Assembly: GCA_964485855.1 (NCBI GenBank)
Contig: CAZAKI010000021.1
Location: forward strand, 1 to 33,631
DNA from: UBA993 sp964485855
GTDB lineage: Bacteria > Bacillota > Dethiobacteria > DTU022
DNA length: 33,631 bases
Direction of reading: 5' to 3'
Positions 1 through 7,781 of this stretch are shown here, one piece after another (the first letter of the stretch is position 1; every line of letters starts with the position of its first letter). The translations under genes were made by a program, and so were the position numbers. Under the pieces are notes generated by a model. It saw only the letters and a program-made list of their open reading frames with translations. It searched no databases and was not told the origin of the DNA.

Positions 1-15
1 CAAAAGGTTATCGGG

Positions 16-963
16 ATGAGTGAATTAGCAGCGAACAAGAAGACAGTGTTAGCAGATATATCGCTTCTGATTGTCGCCCTTTTCTGGGGTTCTAATTTTG
101 TGATCATGAAACATGCCTTTGAAGTAATTGCTCCTTTTACTTACCTGGGGATTCGTTTTTCGCTTGCCGCTTTTTTACTGGCGGTTATTTTCCGGAAACG
201 CCTGCTTGCAGCTACATCCGGTGATTACCTGGCAGGGCTGCAGATTGGTTTTTTTCTTTTTACCGGCTACGTCTTCCAGACTGTCGGGTTGTTGCACACA
301 ACTCCGGCTAATTCCGGTTTTATCACCGGGATAGCGGTGGTCATTGTGCCGTTTCTCTACTATTTTTTAACCAAAATTTTTCCCGGGTGGTGGGCTGTTA
401 CCGGAGCTGCTCTAGCAGCCATTGGCCTCTACCTGATGTCAGCTAATCAAACTATGGGTTTGGGTTTTGGTGATTTACTGACCCTGCTTGGTGCTTTCCT
501 CTTTGCCGGTCACCTGATTGCCATCGCTTTTCATGTTATTAAGCATGATCCAATTGTCCTGGCGGTTGTTCAAATTGCCGTGACCGGATTGGCCTCTTTT
601 GCGGTGGCTTTGTTTTTTGAGCCTACTGCTAAGATGTTCAGCCATGCTTATCCTATCTGGGGAGCAATTTTGTACGCTGTTTTATTCTGTACGATTGGTG
701 CTTTTGTCACTCAGACTATTGCCCAGCGCTATACCCCCCCGACTCATGCTGTCTTGATTCTTTCAACTGAGGCGGTTTTTGCCGGTCTTTTTTCATACCT
801 TTTCTGGCAGGAAGTTTTTAATGCACAAAAAATTTTTGGTGCTTTTTTAATTCTAGCCGCTATTTTAATTACTGAACTGCGGCCATTGCTGGCGGCGAGA
901 TATCATTCCTATCTAATTTGGGCTGCGAAAAAACGTGCTCCTTCTTTTGAGCAGGAAAGCTAA
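16..963 (+). CDS. DMT-superfamily (EamA) transporter
   Basis: This is a 315-residue inner-membrane protein of almost continuous hydrophobic segments, consistent with the ten-helix drug/metabolite transporter fold. Two EamA repeats span about residues 11-142 and 152-288. The first repeat has the typical 'ALFWGSNFV' start near residue 21 and a 'GLLHTTPANSGFI' segment near 91-103, a hallmark of this family. Members usually export amino acids, amino-acid derivatives or other small metabolites, and the substrate cannot be read from sequence. The ATG at 16 gives a normal family N-terminus, but the frame stays open to the window edge and the upstream ribosome binding site is weak, so a slightly longer form is possible. 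The C-terminus is a basic tail after helix ten. It is separated by 140 bases from the next gene and need not be part of the downstream pathway. Confidence 0.88.
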   Translation: MSELAANKKTVLADISLLIVALFWGSNFVIMKHAFEVIAPFTYLGIRFSLAAFLLAVIFRKRLLAATSGDYLAGLQIGFFLFTGYVFQTVGLLHTTPANSGFITGIAVVIVPFLYYFLTKIFPGWWAVTGAALAAIGLYLMSANQTMGLGFGDLLTLLGAFLFAGHLIAIAFHVIKHDPIVLAVVQIAVTGLASFAVALFFEPTAKMFSHAYPIWGAILYAVLFCTIGAFVTQTIAQRYTPPTHAVLILSTEAVFAGLFSYLFWQEVFNAQKIFGAFLILAAILITELRPLLAARYHSYLIWAAKKRAPSFEQES

Positions 964-1041
964 TTAACCCCTGCCCTACCCTTAATACCTCTTGTTTCTA
1001 AATCTATTCAACTATTTTATTATCCGGTTGGATCAAAAGGT

Positions 1042-1062
1042 TTCGGCTAGGATAAAGCCGAA
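1042..1062 (+). other. small hairpin upstream of the QueG-like gene
   Basis: A perfect 7-bp stem (1042-1048 with 1056-1062, TTCGGCT/AGCCGAA) encloses a 7-nt loop. No U-rich run follows, so it is not a convincing terminator. It lies about 40 bases before the ribosome binding site of the QueG-like gene. A function in the leader is possible but unproven. Confidence 0.25.
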
Positions 1063-1103
1063 TATAGAATATCAAGAGTTTCTTGGTCCTAGGAGGCGAT
1101 GTT

Positions 1104-2225
1104 ATGGAGCAGGAAATCAGGGAGTATGCCCTGGAGATTGGGTTTGATGATGTCGGTTTTACCACTGCAGAACCATTTCCGCAATTAAAAGAAGCTCTCG
1201 AGGAGAGAAAAGATGGTTACAGCTGGATCAGTCACGGTTTGCTGCAGCTGGCTAATGTGGTCGATCCCAAGTTTGTTCTTCCCTCTGCTCGGTCAATCGT
1301 GGTCTTGATATATGATTACTATAAGCAGGCTTACCCGGAAGAACTGCTCGGAAGGATTGGCAAGGCTTACCAGTCTCGACTTTATCCGGGAAAGAAGCGT
1401 CTTTTTGGCAGCCGCCTGCGTCTGATCCGGGAATTTTTAACAGAAAAAGGAATGGAAGTTGGGATCAGGCCGGCTATGCCGGAACGACAGGCTGCCGTGA
1501 GGGCCGGGCTTGGCAGTTTTGGCTGTAACACCTTTATTTACTCACCCGGCCGGGGCAGTTATGTCGGGATCGTGGCGATGGCAGTCAGTGCCGAACTCGA
1601 GCCTTCCAAGACCAAAAAAGAACTTTCCTGTCCGGAGAACTGTCGCCGCTGTATCGATGCCTGTCCGACCGGTGCCCTTTATGAGCCCTACAAGATGGAT
1701 CCTTTGCGCTGTATTGCTTTTAATACTTATGGGGTTGGTAACTTTCCCGGTGCGCCGGAAGATATCCCGGCGGAGATTCGTATAAAAATGAATAACTGGA
1801 TCTATGGTTGTGACCAGTGTCAGGATGCCTGTCCCCATAACCGGTCTAAACTTAAACAAAAACTGGTACCCGATGCTTTTCTTGAAGAAATGGTTCCGAA
1901 GTTTGAGCTACCGCTTCTCCTGAATATGGATGATCAATATTTTCAGCAAACAGTGCAGCAGTTATTGTACGGCTATATCTGGGAAAAGAAATTTATCCAG
2001 CGCAATGCGGCGATTGCCCTTGGTAACAGTGGTGACGAGGATGCCATAGGGCCACTGGTTAAAGCCCTGCAGCAGGATCCACAGGAAATGGTGCGCAAGT
2101 ATAGCGCCTGGGCATTAGGGCGAATCGGCGGGAAGAAGAGCAGGTCAGCTTTAGAGAAAGCTCTATCTGAAGAAACAGAAACCGCGGTTACCGTCGAGGT
2201 CAAAGCGGCTCTTGAGGAATGTTGA
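1104..2225 (+). CDS. QueG-like double [4Fe-4S] protein with C-terminal HEAT repeats
   Basis: The start is ATG 1104, 7 nt after AGGAGG (1091-1096), giving 373 residues; the frame also has an upstream TTG at 1083 without such a site. The fold resembles epoxyqueuosine reductase QueG, a cobalamin- and iron-sulfur-dependent tRNA-modifying enzyme. The conserved 'AVRAGLG' segment is at about residues 131-137. Eight ferredoxin-type cysteines are at 176, 180, 183, 187 and 203, 236, 239, 243, and HEAT-like repeats cover about 298-371. In my alignment the catalytic aspartate of QueG (Asp134 in E. coli, within 'VDSAP') falls on a non-acidic residue near 121, and the usual 'GWIGKHT' reads 'GSFGCNT'. It is therefore probably a paralogue with another substrate rather than true QueG. 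One base separates its stop from the BKACE gene start, so the two are likely co-transcribed. Confidence 0.8.
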   Translation: MEQEIREYALEIGFDDVGFTTAEPFPQLKEALEERKDGYSWISHGLLQLANVVDPKFVLPSARSIVVLIYDYYKQAYPEELLGRIGKAYQSRLYPGKKRLFGSRLRLIREFLTEKGMEVGIRPAMPERQAAVRAGLGSFGCNTFIYSPGRGSYVGIVAMAVSAELEPSKTKKELSCPENCRRCIDACPTGALYEPYKMDPLRCIAFNTYGVGNFPGAPEDIPAEIRIKMNNWIYGCDQCQDACPHNRSKLKQKLVPDAFLEEMVPKFELPLLLNMDDQYFQQTVQQLLYGYIWEKKFIQRNAAIALGNSGDEDAIGPLVKALQQDPQEMVRKYSAWALGRIGGKKSRSALEKALSEETETAVTVEVKAALEEC

Positions 2226-2226
2226 G

Positions 2227-3054
2227 ATGGATAAACTGATCATTACTGTGGCCCCGACTGGCAATGTCCCGACGAAAGAAATCAACCCCCATTTGCCGAT
2301 CACCCCGGATGAAATTGCCGAAGATATCTACTGCTGTTATCAGGCCGGGGCGGCAGTGGCCCATCTCCATGCACGCAATCAAGCCGGCGAGCCAACGGCT
2401 GATCCCCTGGTTTTCGCAGAGGTAGCCAAGCGGATAAGGGAAAAATGTGATATTATTATCCAGTTTTCTACCGGAGCGCGGGCCGGAAAAACCGCTGAAG
2501 AGCGCGGTGCCTGCCTTGAGCTTGCTCCGGAGATGGCCAGTCTAACAACGGGATCTTCAAATTTTTCTAATATGGTTAACTATAATCCGCCTGAACTGAT
2601 TAAAGAACTGGCCCAAAAGATGAAGCAGAAAGGGATAAAACCTGAAGTTGAAATATTTGATTTGTCCGCCCTTGAATATGCAAAATACCTGGTTAAAAAA
2701 GAAATGCTTAAAACGCCGTTACATATCAACCTGGTGCTCGGAGTGCCGGGTTCAGCCGGTGGCTCGGTACGCAATCTCTTTTTTCTGATTGAAAGTCTGC
2801 CAACAGATTGCACTTGGTCGGTAACCAGCATTGGCCGATCACATCGGCAGCTGAGCGCTTTAGGAGTAGTGCTCGGGGGACATGTGCGTACCGGGCTCGA
2901 GGATCTAAATGAGCTCGAAGCAGGCAAGCCGGTTTCAAACCTGCAGCTGGTTCAGAGAGTGGCCGCGCTGGCTGAAGCCTATGGACGCGAGATTGCTACT
3001 CCGGCTGAAGCCCGTGTAATATTAGATTTGACCACTGAAACCGATAATTTATAA
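2227..3054 (+). CDS. BKACE-family beta-keto acid cleavage enzyme (DUF849)
   Basis: A 275-residue TIM-barrel enzyme of the 3-keto-5-aminohexanoate cleavage (Kce/BKACE) family. These zinc enzymes use acetyl-CoA to cleave a beta-keto acid, giving acetoacetate and a new acyl-CoA. Visible family marks are 'LPITPDEIAED', the zinc-binding 'HLHAR' near residue 46, 'VLGVPG' and the late 'GGHVRTGLED', which carries the catalytic Arg/Glu/Asp set. The position equivalent to Glu14 of the Cloacimonas enzyme, which from memory helps bind the substrate amino group, is Val14 here, so the substrate probably differs from aminoketohexanoate. Dehydrocarnitine, cleaved by some BKACEs to glycine betaine, is attractive beside betaine methyltransferase genes, but this is inference. 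ATG 2227 follows a GAGG site and begins just after the QueG-like stop; an in-frame TTG at 2212 is less likely. Confidence 0.88.
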   Translation: MDKLIITVAPTGNVPTKEINPHLPITPDEIAEDIYCCYQAGAAVAHLHARNQAGEPTADPLVFAEVAKRIREKCDIIIQFSTGARAGKTAEERGACLELAPEMASLTTGSSNFSNMVNYNPPELIKELAQKMKQKGIKPEVEIFDLSALEYAKYLVKKEMLKTPLHINLVLGVPGSAGGSVRNLFFLIESLPTDCTWSVTSIGRSHRQLSALGVVLGGHVRTGLEDLNELEAGKPVSNLQLVQRVAALAEAYGREIATPAEARVILDLTTETDNL

Positions 3055-3140
3055 AAGGGAAATCGTCGCAAATATCTTTTTGATCATTAATCCGTTAATA
3101 GTCTTTTTAGAAGTTAATAAATAGTGAGGAGCGGTTACAA

Positions 3141-5186
3141 GTGTCAAAAGAAATCCAGTCAGATACTGTAAGTACTTCTTGCCGGATGTGTAGCTACCAC
3201 TGTGGTTTGAAGATCCACCTAGAAGATAATAAAATAATTAAGGTGACTGGCGAAAAAGCAAATCTCTTTAGTGAGGGATCACTTTGCATTAAGGGCAATG
3301 CTGTCAAAGATCTCGTATACTCCCCTGACAGAATCCTAAAACCCCTCAAGCGGACAAAATCAGGTTGGAAGCAAATAGAATTTAAGGTTGCTCTCGATGA
3401 GATTACTTCCAAGTTAATTGATGTTACAGAGCACTATGGTAAAAGTTCACTTGCTGTATGGAAAGGTGAAGCGCTTGGGTCTGAGCAGGAACGTGATTTG
3501 ATTCATCGTTTTGGACATGCCTGTGGAACGCCTAATATATTATCAAATGATACTTTGTGTGCGGTCTCAAAAAAAGGGGCGATAAAATCTGTTTTTGGAG
3601 CTTACACCATACCTGATATCGATAAATCAAGAAGTATGTTTATCTGGGGAGCAAACCCTCTAGCTTCGCATTACCCACTGGCCAGAAAAATAATTAAAGC
3701 TCGAAAACAAGGTCTTAAAGTCGTTTTAATCGATCCACGCCGATCAACATTTGCTGAATATGCCGACCATGTGATTATGATTAATCCTGCTACAGACGGT
3801 GTTCTTGCTTTGGGCATCATTAAAAATATCATTGAGAGAGGCAGTTATGATCGGGAATTTGTTAATAACTATACACTTGGTTTTTCCGAACTTGCTGAAT
3901 ATGCATCAAGTTTTACATCTCAGTATATTGAACAAGAAACGGGTGTAAGCCATAATGAACTAGAGTTACTATCCAGGCTTTTAACTAATTCTGCACCTGC
4001 TTCTTCATATATGATAGGAGTTGGTCCGGAACACCACGATAACGGATTTAACAATATTAGGGCTATCGCGGCCATAAGCGCAATCTGTGGGTGTATTGAC
4101 AAACCAGGTGGTAACCTGTTACCGGAAAAAGTACCTCTTAATTCTCTATACCCCCTTTCAGAGCAACTTGTTAAGGAAAAACCTATTGGTGCTGACCAAT
4201 ATCCTGTTTTTTATGATAATCATCAGGAGGGTCACACCGTTCATGCTTTGGAGGCAATGATTACAGGTAATCCTTCCCCTTTGAGAGCGATGATTATGAC
4301 TGGAGCAAATCCGGTTTTAACCAATCCTAATTCGGCAAAAGTTAGAAAAGCACTTGAATCTCTTGATCTTTTTGTTGTCAGGGATCTATTTATGACAGAG
4401 ACTGCCAAATATTCGGATTATATTTTCCCGGCAGCATCATTTATTGAACGTTCTGAGGTAATCTCTTATGGAATACCTCAATGCATAGCTCTTACGAATC
4501 GTATTTTTTCGATAGATCATTGTTTAGATGAATATAGTTTTTTTCGTTCTCTTGCTAAGAAGCTTGGTCTTGAATCTTGGTTCCCATGGGAAAATGAAGA
4601 TGATCTAAATCGCTGGTTACTTGAACCTCTTAAAATTGAAATAGAAGAGCTATCAAGTCGCCCCGAAGGGTATCAATATAAACCGTACAAATATGAAAAA
4701 TATAAAACAGAGGGTTTTAAAACTTCTTCCGGAAAAGTTGAGTTTGTTTCATCGTATTTGCAGTCGTATGGATATGAAGGTTTGCCGGTGTATAAAAAAC
4801 CAGCATACCTTGCTGCAGAAAAACCTACAGAGTTTAAATTTACCCTTATAACCGGAAGTAGAAATGTGAGGTTTAACCACAGTTGTTACCATAACATTGC
4901 TCGCCTGAAGAAGAAAGATCCCTTTGCTAAACTAGAAATACACCCTAAAGACGCTAATGAGCTTAACATTTCTACTGGGGACGAGGTTAAAGTTGTTTCA
5001 GCTTCTGGTGTCCTAAATATCCAGGCTTTAATCGTCGGTGAAGAAGATATTAAACAGGGATTTTTGCATATACCCCACGGATTTGATGATTGCAACGTTA
5101 ATGAAATCACTCTTGATAGGATCAAGGATTGCATTAGTGGTTTTCCGGCAGTTAAATCTGTGCCGGTGAAAATTAAAAAAGCATAA
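3141..5186 (+). CDS. molybdopterin-dependent oxidoreductase, DMSO-reductase superfamily
   Basis: A 681-residue catalytic subunit of the formate dehydrogenase/DMSO reductase superfamily. The N-terminal [4Fe-4S] motif is C14-x2-C17-x3-C21-x27-C49, followed by molybdopterin-guanine-dinucleotide binding segments such as 'FIWGANPLASH' and 'VVLIDPRRS'. A C-terminal cofactor-binding domain ends near 'HIPHGFDD'. Cys140 in 'NDTLCAVS' sits where the molybdenum or tungsten ligand is expected, and no in-frame TGA indicates selenocysteine. No twin-arginine signal is present, so it is likely cytoplasmic. No ferredoxin-like or membrane partner subunit flanks it, which is unusual for energy-conserving members. 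The substrate cannot be assigned. GTG 3141 lies 9 nt after a GAGGAG site. The gene is visibly AT-richer than its left-hand neighbours. Confidence 0.87.
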   Translation: MSKEIQSDTVSTSCRMCSYHCGLKIHLEDNKIIKVTGEKANLFSEGSLCIKGNAVKDLVYSPDRILKPLKRTKSGWKQIEFKVALDEITSKLIDVTEHYGKSSLAVWKGEALGSEQERDLIHRFGHACGTPNILSNDTLCAVSKKGAIKSVFGAYTIPDIDKSRSMFIWGANPLASHYPLARKIIKARKQGLKVVLIDPRRSTFAEYADHVIMINPATDGVLALGIIKNIIERGSYDREFVNNYTLGFSELAEYASSFTSQYIEQETGVSHNELELLSRLLTNSAPASSYMIGVGPEHHDNGFNNIRAIAAISAICGCIDKPGGNLLPEKVPLNSLYPLSEQLVKEKPIGADQYPVFYDNHQEGHTVHALEAMITGNPSPLRAMIMTGANPVLTNPNSAKVRKALESLDLFVVRDLFMTETAKYSDYIFPAASFIERSEVISYGIPQCIALTNRIFSIDHCLDEYSFFRSLAKKLGLESWFPWENEDDLNRWLLEPLKIEIEELSSRPEGYQYKPYKYEKYKTEGFKTSSGKVEFVSSYLQSYGYEGLPVYKKPAYLAAEKPTEFKFTLITGSRNVRFNHSCYHNIARLKKKDPFAKLEIHPKDANELNISTGDEVKVVSASGVLNIQALIVGEEDIKQGFLHIPHGFDDCNVNEITLDRIKDCISGFPAVKSVPVKIKKA

Positions 5187-5432
5187 TGACGACAGGAAGC
5201 TTTGTACTAGCAAACACTAGAGCGTAAGTATTTTTTGCAGGATCTGCTAAGCCTTGAGAACAATTCGATCATTTTCCTCTCGGTTTTTGCAGTGTTTCAT
5301 GGTGCTTGTAGCGTCCCCATGAAGTTATTTGTTCTAGTATGATTCGCTCTAGTGTTAAGTAATATATCGTCCGAATCAAAGCGGTTTAATGGTCACAATC
5401 GAAGGATAAAAGTATATAAAATAGACTGTTGT
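5187..5432 (+). other. intergenic stretch with a long-range inverted repeat (5213-5224 / 5345-5356)
   Basis: No reading frame here looks like a gene. A perfect 12-nt inverted repeat, AACACTAGAGCG at 5213-5224 and its complement at 5345-5356, brackets about 120 bases, like the ends of a small non-autonomous mobile element or a large RNA stem. A weaker 7-nt pair (TTCATGG/CCATGAA) lies inside, around 5290-5325. No clear target-site duplication was found and no terminator for the upstream oxidoreductase gene is obvious. Confidence 0.35.
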
Positions 5433-5438
5433 TATAAT
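5430..5438 (+). promoter_or_regulatory. extended -10 promoter for hutH
   Basis: The sequence TGT-TATAAT (TG at 5430-5431, perfect hexamer at 5433-5438) is a textbook extended -10 element for the housekeeping sigma factor. No good -35 is seen at the right distance, which extended -10 promoters tolerate. Transcription would start near 5445, giving a leader of about 130 nt that contains the HutP box and the terminator. Confidence 0.55.
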
Positions 5439-5510
5439 CTTGTAATAATCATAAACTTCGGTTATTATTGATATTGAAAAGTATGAAAACTGATTAAGTC
5501 CAATTGCTCA

Positions 5511-5527
5511 TAGCTATTAGACATTAG
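5511..5527 (+). promoter_or_regulatory. HutP-binding RNA box: three UAG triplets with 4-nt spacing
   Basis: The leader reads TAG-CTAT-TAG-ACAT-TAG: three UAG triplets at 5511, 5518 and 5525, each separated by exactly four bases. This is the spacing bound by one face of the Bacillus subtilis HutP hexamer, which recognises NAG triplets in the presence of L-histidine and Mg2+. It ends one base before the terminator stem (5529), and a fourth NAG triplet (GAG 5529-5531) forms the stem base. Since hutP lies just downstream of hutH, this is very likely its target. Confidence 0.75.
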
Positions 5528-5528
5528 G

Positions 5529-5568
5529 GAGCGTCGGGGTATGAATCCTCGCGCTCATTTCTGTTTTT
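5529..5568 (+). terminator. intrinsic terminator in the hutH leader (attenuator)
   Basis: A ten-pair stem (5529-5539 with 5547-5556, one bulged T at 5534 and one G-U pair) closes a 7-nt loop. A U-rich run, ATTTCTGTTTTT, follows at 5557-5568. The hutH ribosome binding site begins at 5569, so termination here would silence hutH and hutP. Its position directly behind the UAG box fits HutP-mediated antitermination. Confidence 0.75.
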
Positions 5569-5577
5569 AGGGGTGAT

Positions 5578-7134
5578 ATGATTAAAATGAATTTAATAAA
5601 GCGTAGTAAATCTAATAAAGTTTTAATAATTACCGGTAATTCTCTTTTGATTGAAGACTTAGTTAATGTTAGTCGGAAGAAACAACCGGTTGACCTAGAT
5701 GATGAGGCTCTTCTGCGGGTAGTGCGGTCAAGAACCATGCTGGAGAAGCTGGTGGAAGACGAATCAGTGGTATACGGTATTACCACTGGCTTTGGACGTT
5801 TTAGCGATGTTATTATCTCTAGAAAAGATGTTATCCAGCTGCAAAAAAACCTGATTGCTAGCCACGCCACGGCTATCGGAGAACCGTTGCCTGAAGAGGC
5901 GGTTCGCGGAGCGCTTTTATTAAGAATAAACGCTTTGGCTAAAGGTTGTTCGGGTGTCAGGCCGCTTCTGCTGGAAAGGTTAATCAAGATACTTAATAAA
6001 GGGGTTGTCCCGGTTATTCCGGAACAGGGTTCACTTGGTGCAAGTGGTGATCTTGCTCCCCTTTCTCATCTTGCCCTGGTAATAATCGGGGAAGGGGAAG
6101 CTTTTTACAGGGGCACTAGGATGACAGGATCTGAAGCACTTGCGGCTGCCGGTCTAGAACCGATCACCCTGCTGGCTAAAGAAGGGCTTGCGCTGATCAA
6201 TGGTACTCAGGTGATGACTTCAATCGGTGTTTTGGCCTATTATGACGCTGTTAATCTACTGAAGACAGCTATGATTACGGCAGCACTAACTCTGGAAGCC
6301 CAGCTTGCTGTGCCTGATGCTTTTGATTTGCTGATTGCCCAGGTCAGACCGTATCAGGGGCATCAATATGTAGCAGAAGTGATTAGGCGCCTTGTTGACG
6401 GCAGCGAACTTGTTGGCAGTGACAAGCGAAAGGTCCAAGATGCTTACAGTCTACGCTGTATTCCCCAGGTGCACGGCGCTACGGCCGATGCCCTGGATTA
6501 TATTCGTGCGATTCTTGAAATTGAGATTAATTCAGTCAATGACAATCCTTTGCTTTTCGCGGAAGAAAATCGAGTTTTATCCGGCGGTAACTTCCACGGG
6601 CAGCCAGTTGCCCAAGCGATGGATTTCATGGCGATGGCCGTAGCCGAGTTGGCCAGCATTGCTGAGCGGCGTATTGAGCGTTTGGTTAATCCCGCTCTGA
6701 GTGGATTACCGCCCTTTTTAGTTAAGGAAGGTGGTCTTAACTCAGGACTGATGATAGCCCAATATACGGCTGCATCGCTGGTCAGTGAAAATAAAGTGCT
6801 ATGTCATCCGGCTAGCGTTGATTCAATTCCATCATCAGCCAACCAGGAAGACCATGTTAGCATGGGGACAACCGCCGCTCGCAAAGCAAGAAAAATTGTC
6901 GATAATGTTGCTTCAGTCATAGGCATTGAGCTGCTAACTGCTGCTCAGGCTATTGATTTTAGAGGAGCAGAAAATTTAGGGTTGGGAACGGCTGCCGCCT
7001 ATAAATTACTGCGGCAGGAAGTCGATTTTATTGATAAAGACCGTGTCCTGTATCCACTGGTTAACAGGGCAATTGAGATAGTGACCAGCGGTCGGTTATT
7101 GAAAGCTGTTGAAAATGAAGTTGGAAGCTTGTAA
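5578..7134 (+). CDS. hutH: histidine ammonia-lyase
   Basis: A 518-residue MIO-type lyase converting L-histidine to urocanate and ammonia, the first step of histidine degradation. The Ala155-Ser156-Gly157 triad within 'GSLGASGDLAPLSH' self-cyclises to the MIO prosthetic group. The 'YGITTGFG' loop is at about 66-73, and His96 in 'NLIASHA' matches the selectivity histidine of HALs (Phe or Leu in phenylalanine lyases). Later conserved segments are 'SLRCIPQVHGA' and 'SSANQEDHVSMG'. The length matches HutH, with about ten extra N-terminal residues. ATG 5578 is close to the AGGGG site at 5569-5573; ATG 5587 is an alternative start. The leader attenuator and the adjacent hutP support histidine as the substrate. 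HutU and HutI are not in this window. Confidence 0.93.
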   Translation: MIKMNLIKRSKSNKVLIITGNSLLIEDLVNVSRKKQPVDLDDEALLRVVRSRTMLEKLVEDESVVYGITTGFGRFSDVIISRKDVIQLQKNLIASHATAIGEPLPEEAVRGALLLRINALAKGCSGVRPLLLERLIKILNKGVVPVIPEQGSLGASGDLAPLSHLALVIIGEGEAFYRGTRMTGSEALAAAGLEPITLLAKEGLALINGTQVMTSIGVLAYYDAVNLLKTAMITAALTLEAQLAVPDAFDLLIAQVRPYQGHQYVAEVIRRLVDGSELVGSDKRKVQDAYSLRCIPQVHGATADALDYIRAILEIEINSVNDNPLLFAEENRVLSGGNFHGQPVAQAMDFMAMAVAELASIAERRIERLVNPALSGLPPFLVKEGGLNSGLMIAQYTAASLVSENKVLCHPASVDSIPSSANQEDHVSMGTTAARKARKIVDNVASVIGIELLTAAQAIDFRGAENLGLGTAAAYKLLRQEVDFIDKDRVLYPLVNRAIEIVTSGRLLKAVENEVGSL

Positions 7135-7207
7135 AATAAGAGTTCTTTTTAGCTATTTAAACAAATGATAAAATAGAAGCATAACTTAGTTTAAGGCGGT
7201 ATATTTT

Positions 7208-7645
7208 ATGGTAGCAATCGGTAAGACTGCAATTAGCTATGCACTCGCTGAACCTGACTGTGATTTACAGATCAGGAGTGATGCTGAGAAAAAAGGATAT
7301 GCCCTGATCAAGGGCAAAGTCGGTTCGATGAGTACTGAAAAAATATTTGCTGCTGTGGAAACTGCTGCCCAGAGGGAAGGTTTGATTCGTAAAGATTATT
7401 ACCGTGATACGCATGCCCTGTATCATGCCACCCTTGATGCCTATGTCAGTATCTGTCGTGGTCAGCTTGGCCTCGGTAATATGCTGCGTACTGTTGGACT
7501 TATTTTTACAGTAGTCCGCGGACCTCGTACCACGGAGCAGCTTGACGATGGCGAATGGCTGGCCGTGGTACTTTATGGAATGATCGGTGCGCCGATCAAG
7601 GGTTATGAACATGAAACAATCGGTCTTGGTCTGAATCATTTATAG
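7208..7645 (+). CDS. hutP: HutP, histidine-responsive RNA-binding antiterminator
   Basis: A 145-residue homologue of Bacillus HutP, which binds UAG-rich leader RNA as a hexamer when L-histidine and Mg2+ are bound and prevents termination before hut genes. Recognisable segments are 'GKVGSMSTEKI' near 36-46, 'THALYHAT' at 68-75, 'RGQLGLGNMLRTVGL', 'LYGMIGAPIKG' and the C-terminal 'HETIGLGLNHL'. His69, His73 and His135 correspond to the Mg2+ ligands His73, His77 and His138 of the Bacillus protein. The start is ATG 7208, 8 nt after AAGGCGG (7193-7199). In Bacillus hutP precedes hutH and the terminator lies between them. Here hutP follows hutH, so both would be under the same attenuator, with positive feedback on hutP itself unless a promoter lies in the 73-base gap. 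Confidence 0.93.
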   Translation: MVAIGKTAISYALAEPDCDLQIRSDAEKKGYALIKGKVGSMSTEKIFAAVETAAQREGLIRKDYYRDTHALYHATLDAYVSICRGQLGLGNMLRTVGLIFTVVRGPRTTEQLDDGEWLAVVLYGMIGAPIKGYEHETIGLGLNHL

Positions 7646-7781
7646 CTCAAACTAACTTTTAACAATAAATTAGATCAACCCTATTGAAAAGGAAAACAAT
7701 CTTTTGGTGTCTTCTGTACGGATGATAAATAAAAGAAAATATAAAATAATATGTACCAAATAAGATACTGGAGGCATAATC

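Noticed and set aside
5297..5312. A second sigma-54-like site (TGGTGC...GT) upstream of hutH
   Set aside because: The -12 GC dinucleotide is missing, and an extended -10 promoter is better placed.
5517..5987. A 156-codon open frame on the minus strand across the hutH start
   Set aside because: It overlaps the strongly conserved hutH coding sequence, the leader terminator and the HutP box, lacks a plausible ribosome site, and its translation resembles no family I recognise.
5578..7134. HutH-like gene as a trimethylhistidine or ergothioneine lyase, given the betaine genes nearby
   Set aside because: The Ala-Ser-Gly MIO triad, the HAL-type His96 and the adjacent histidine-responsive hutP all point to ordinary L-histidine; nothing in the sequence favours a methylated substrate.
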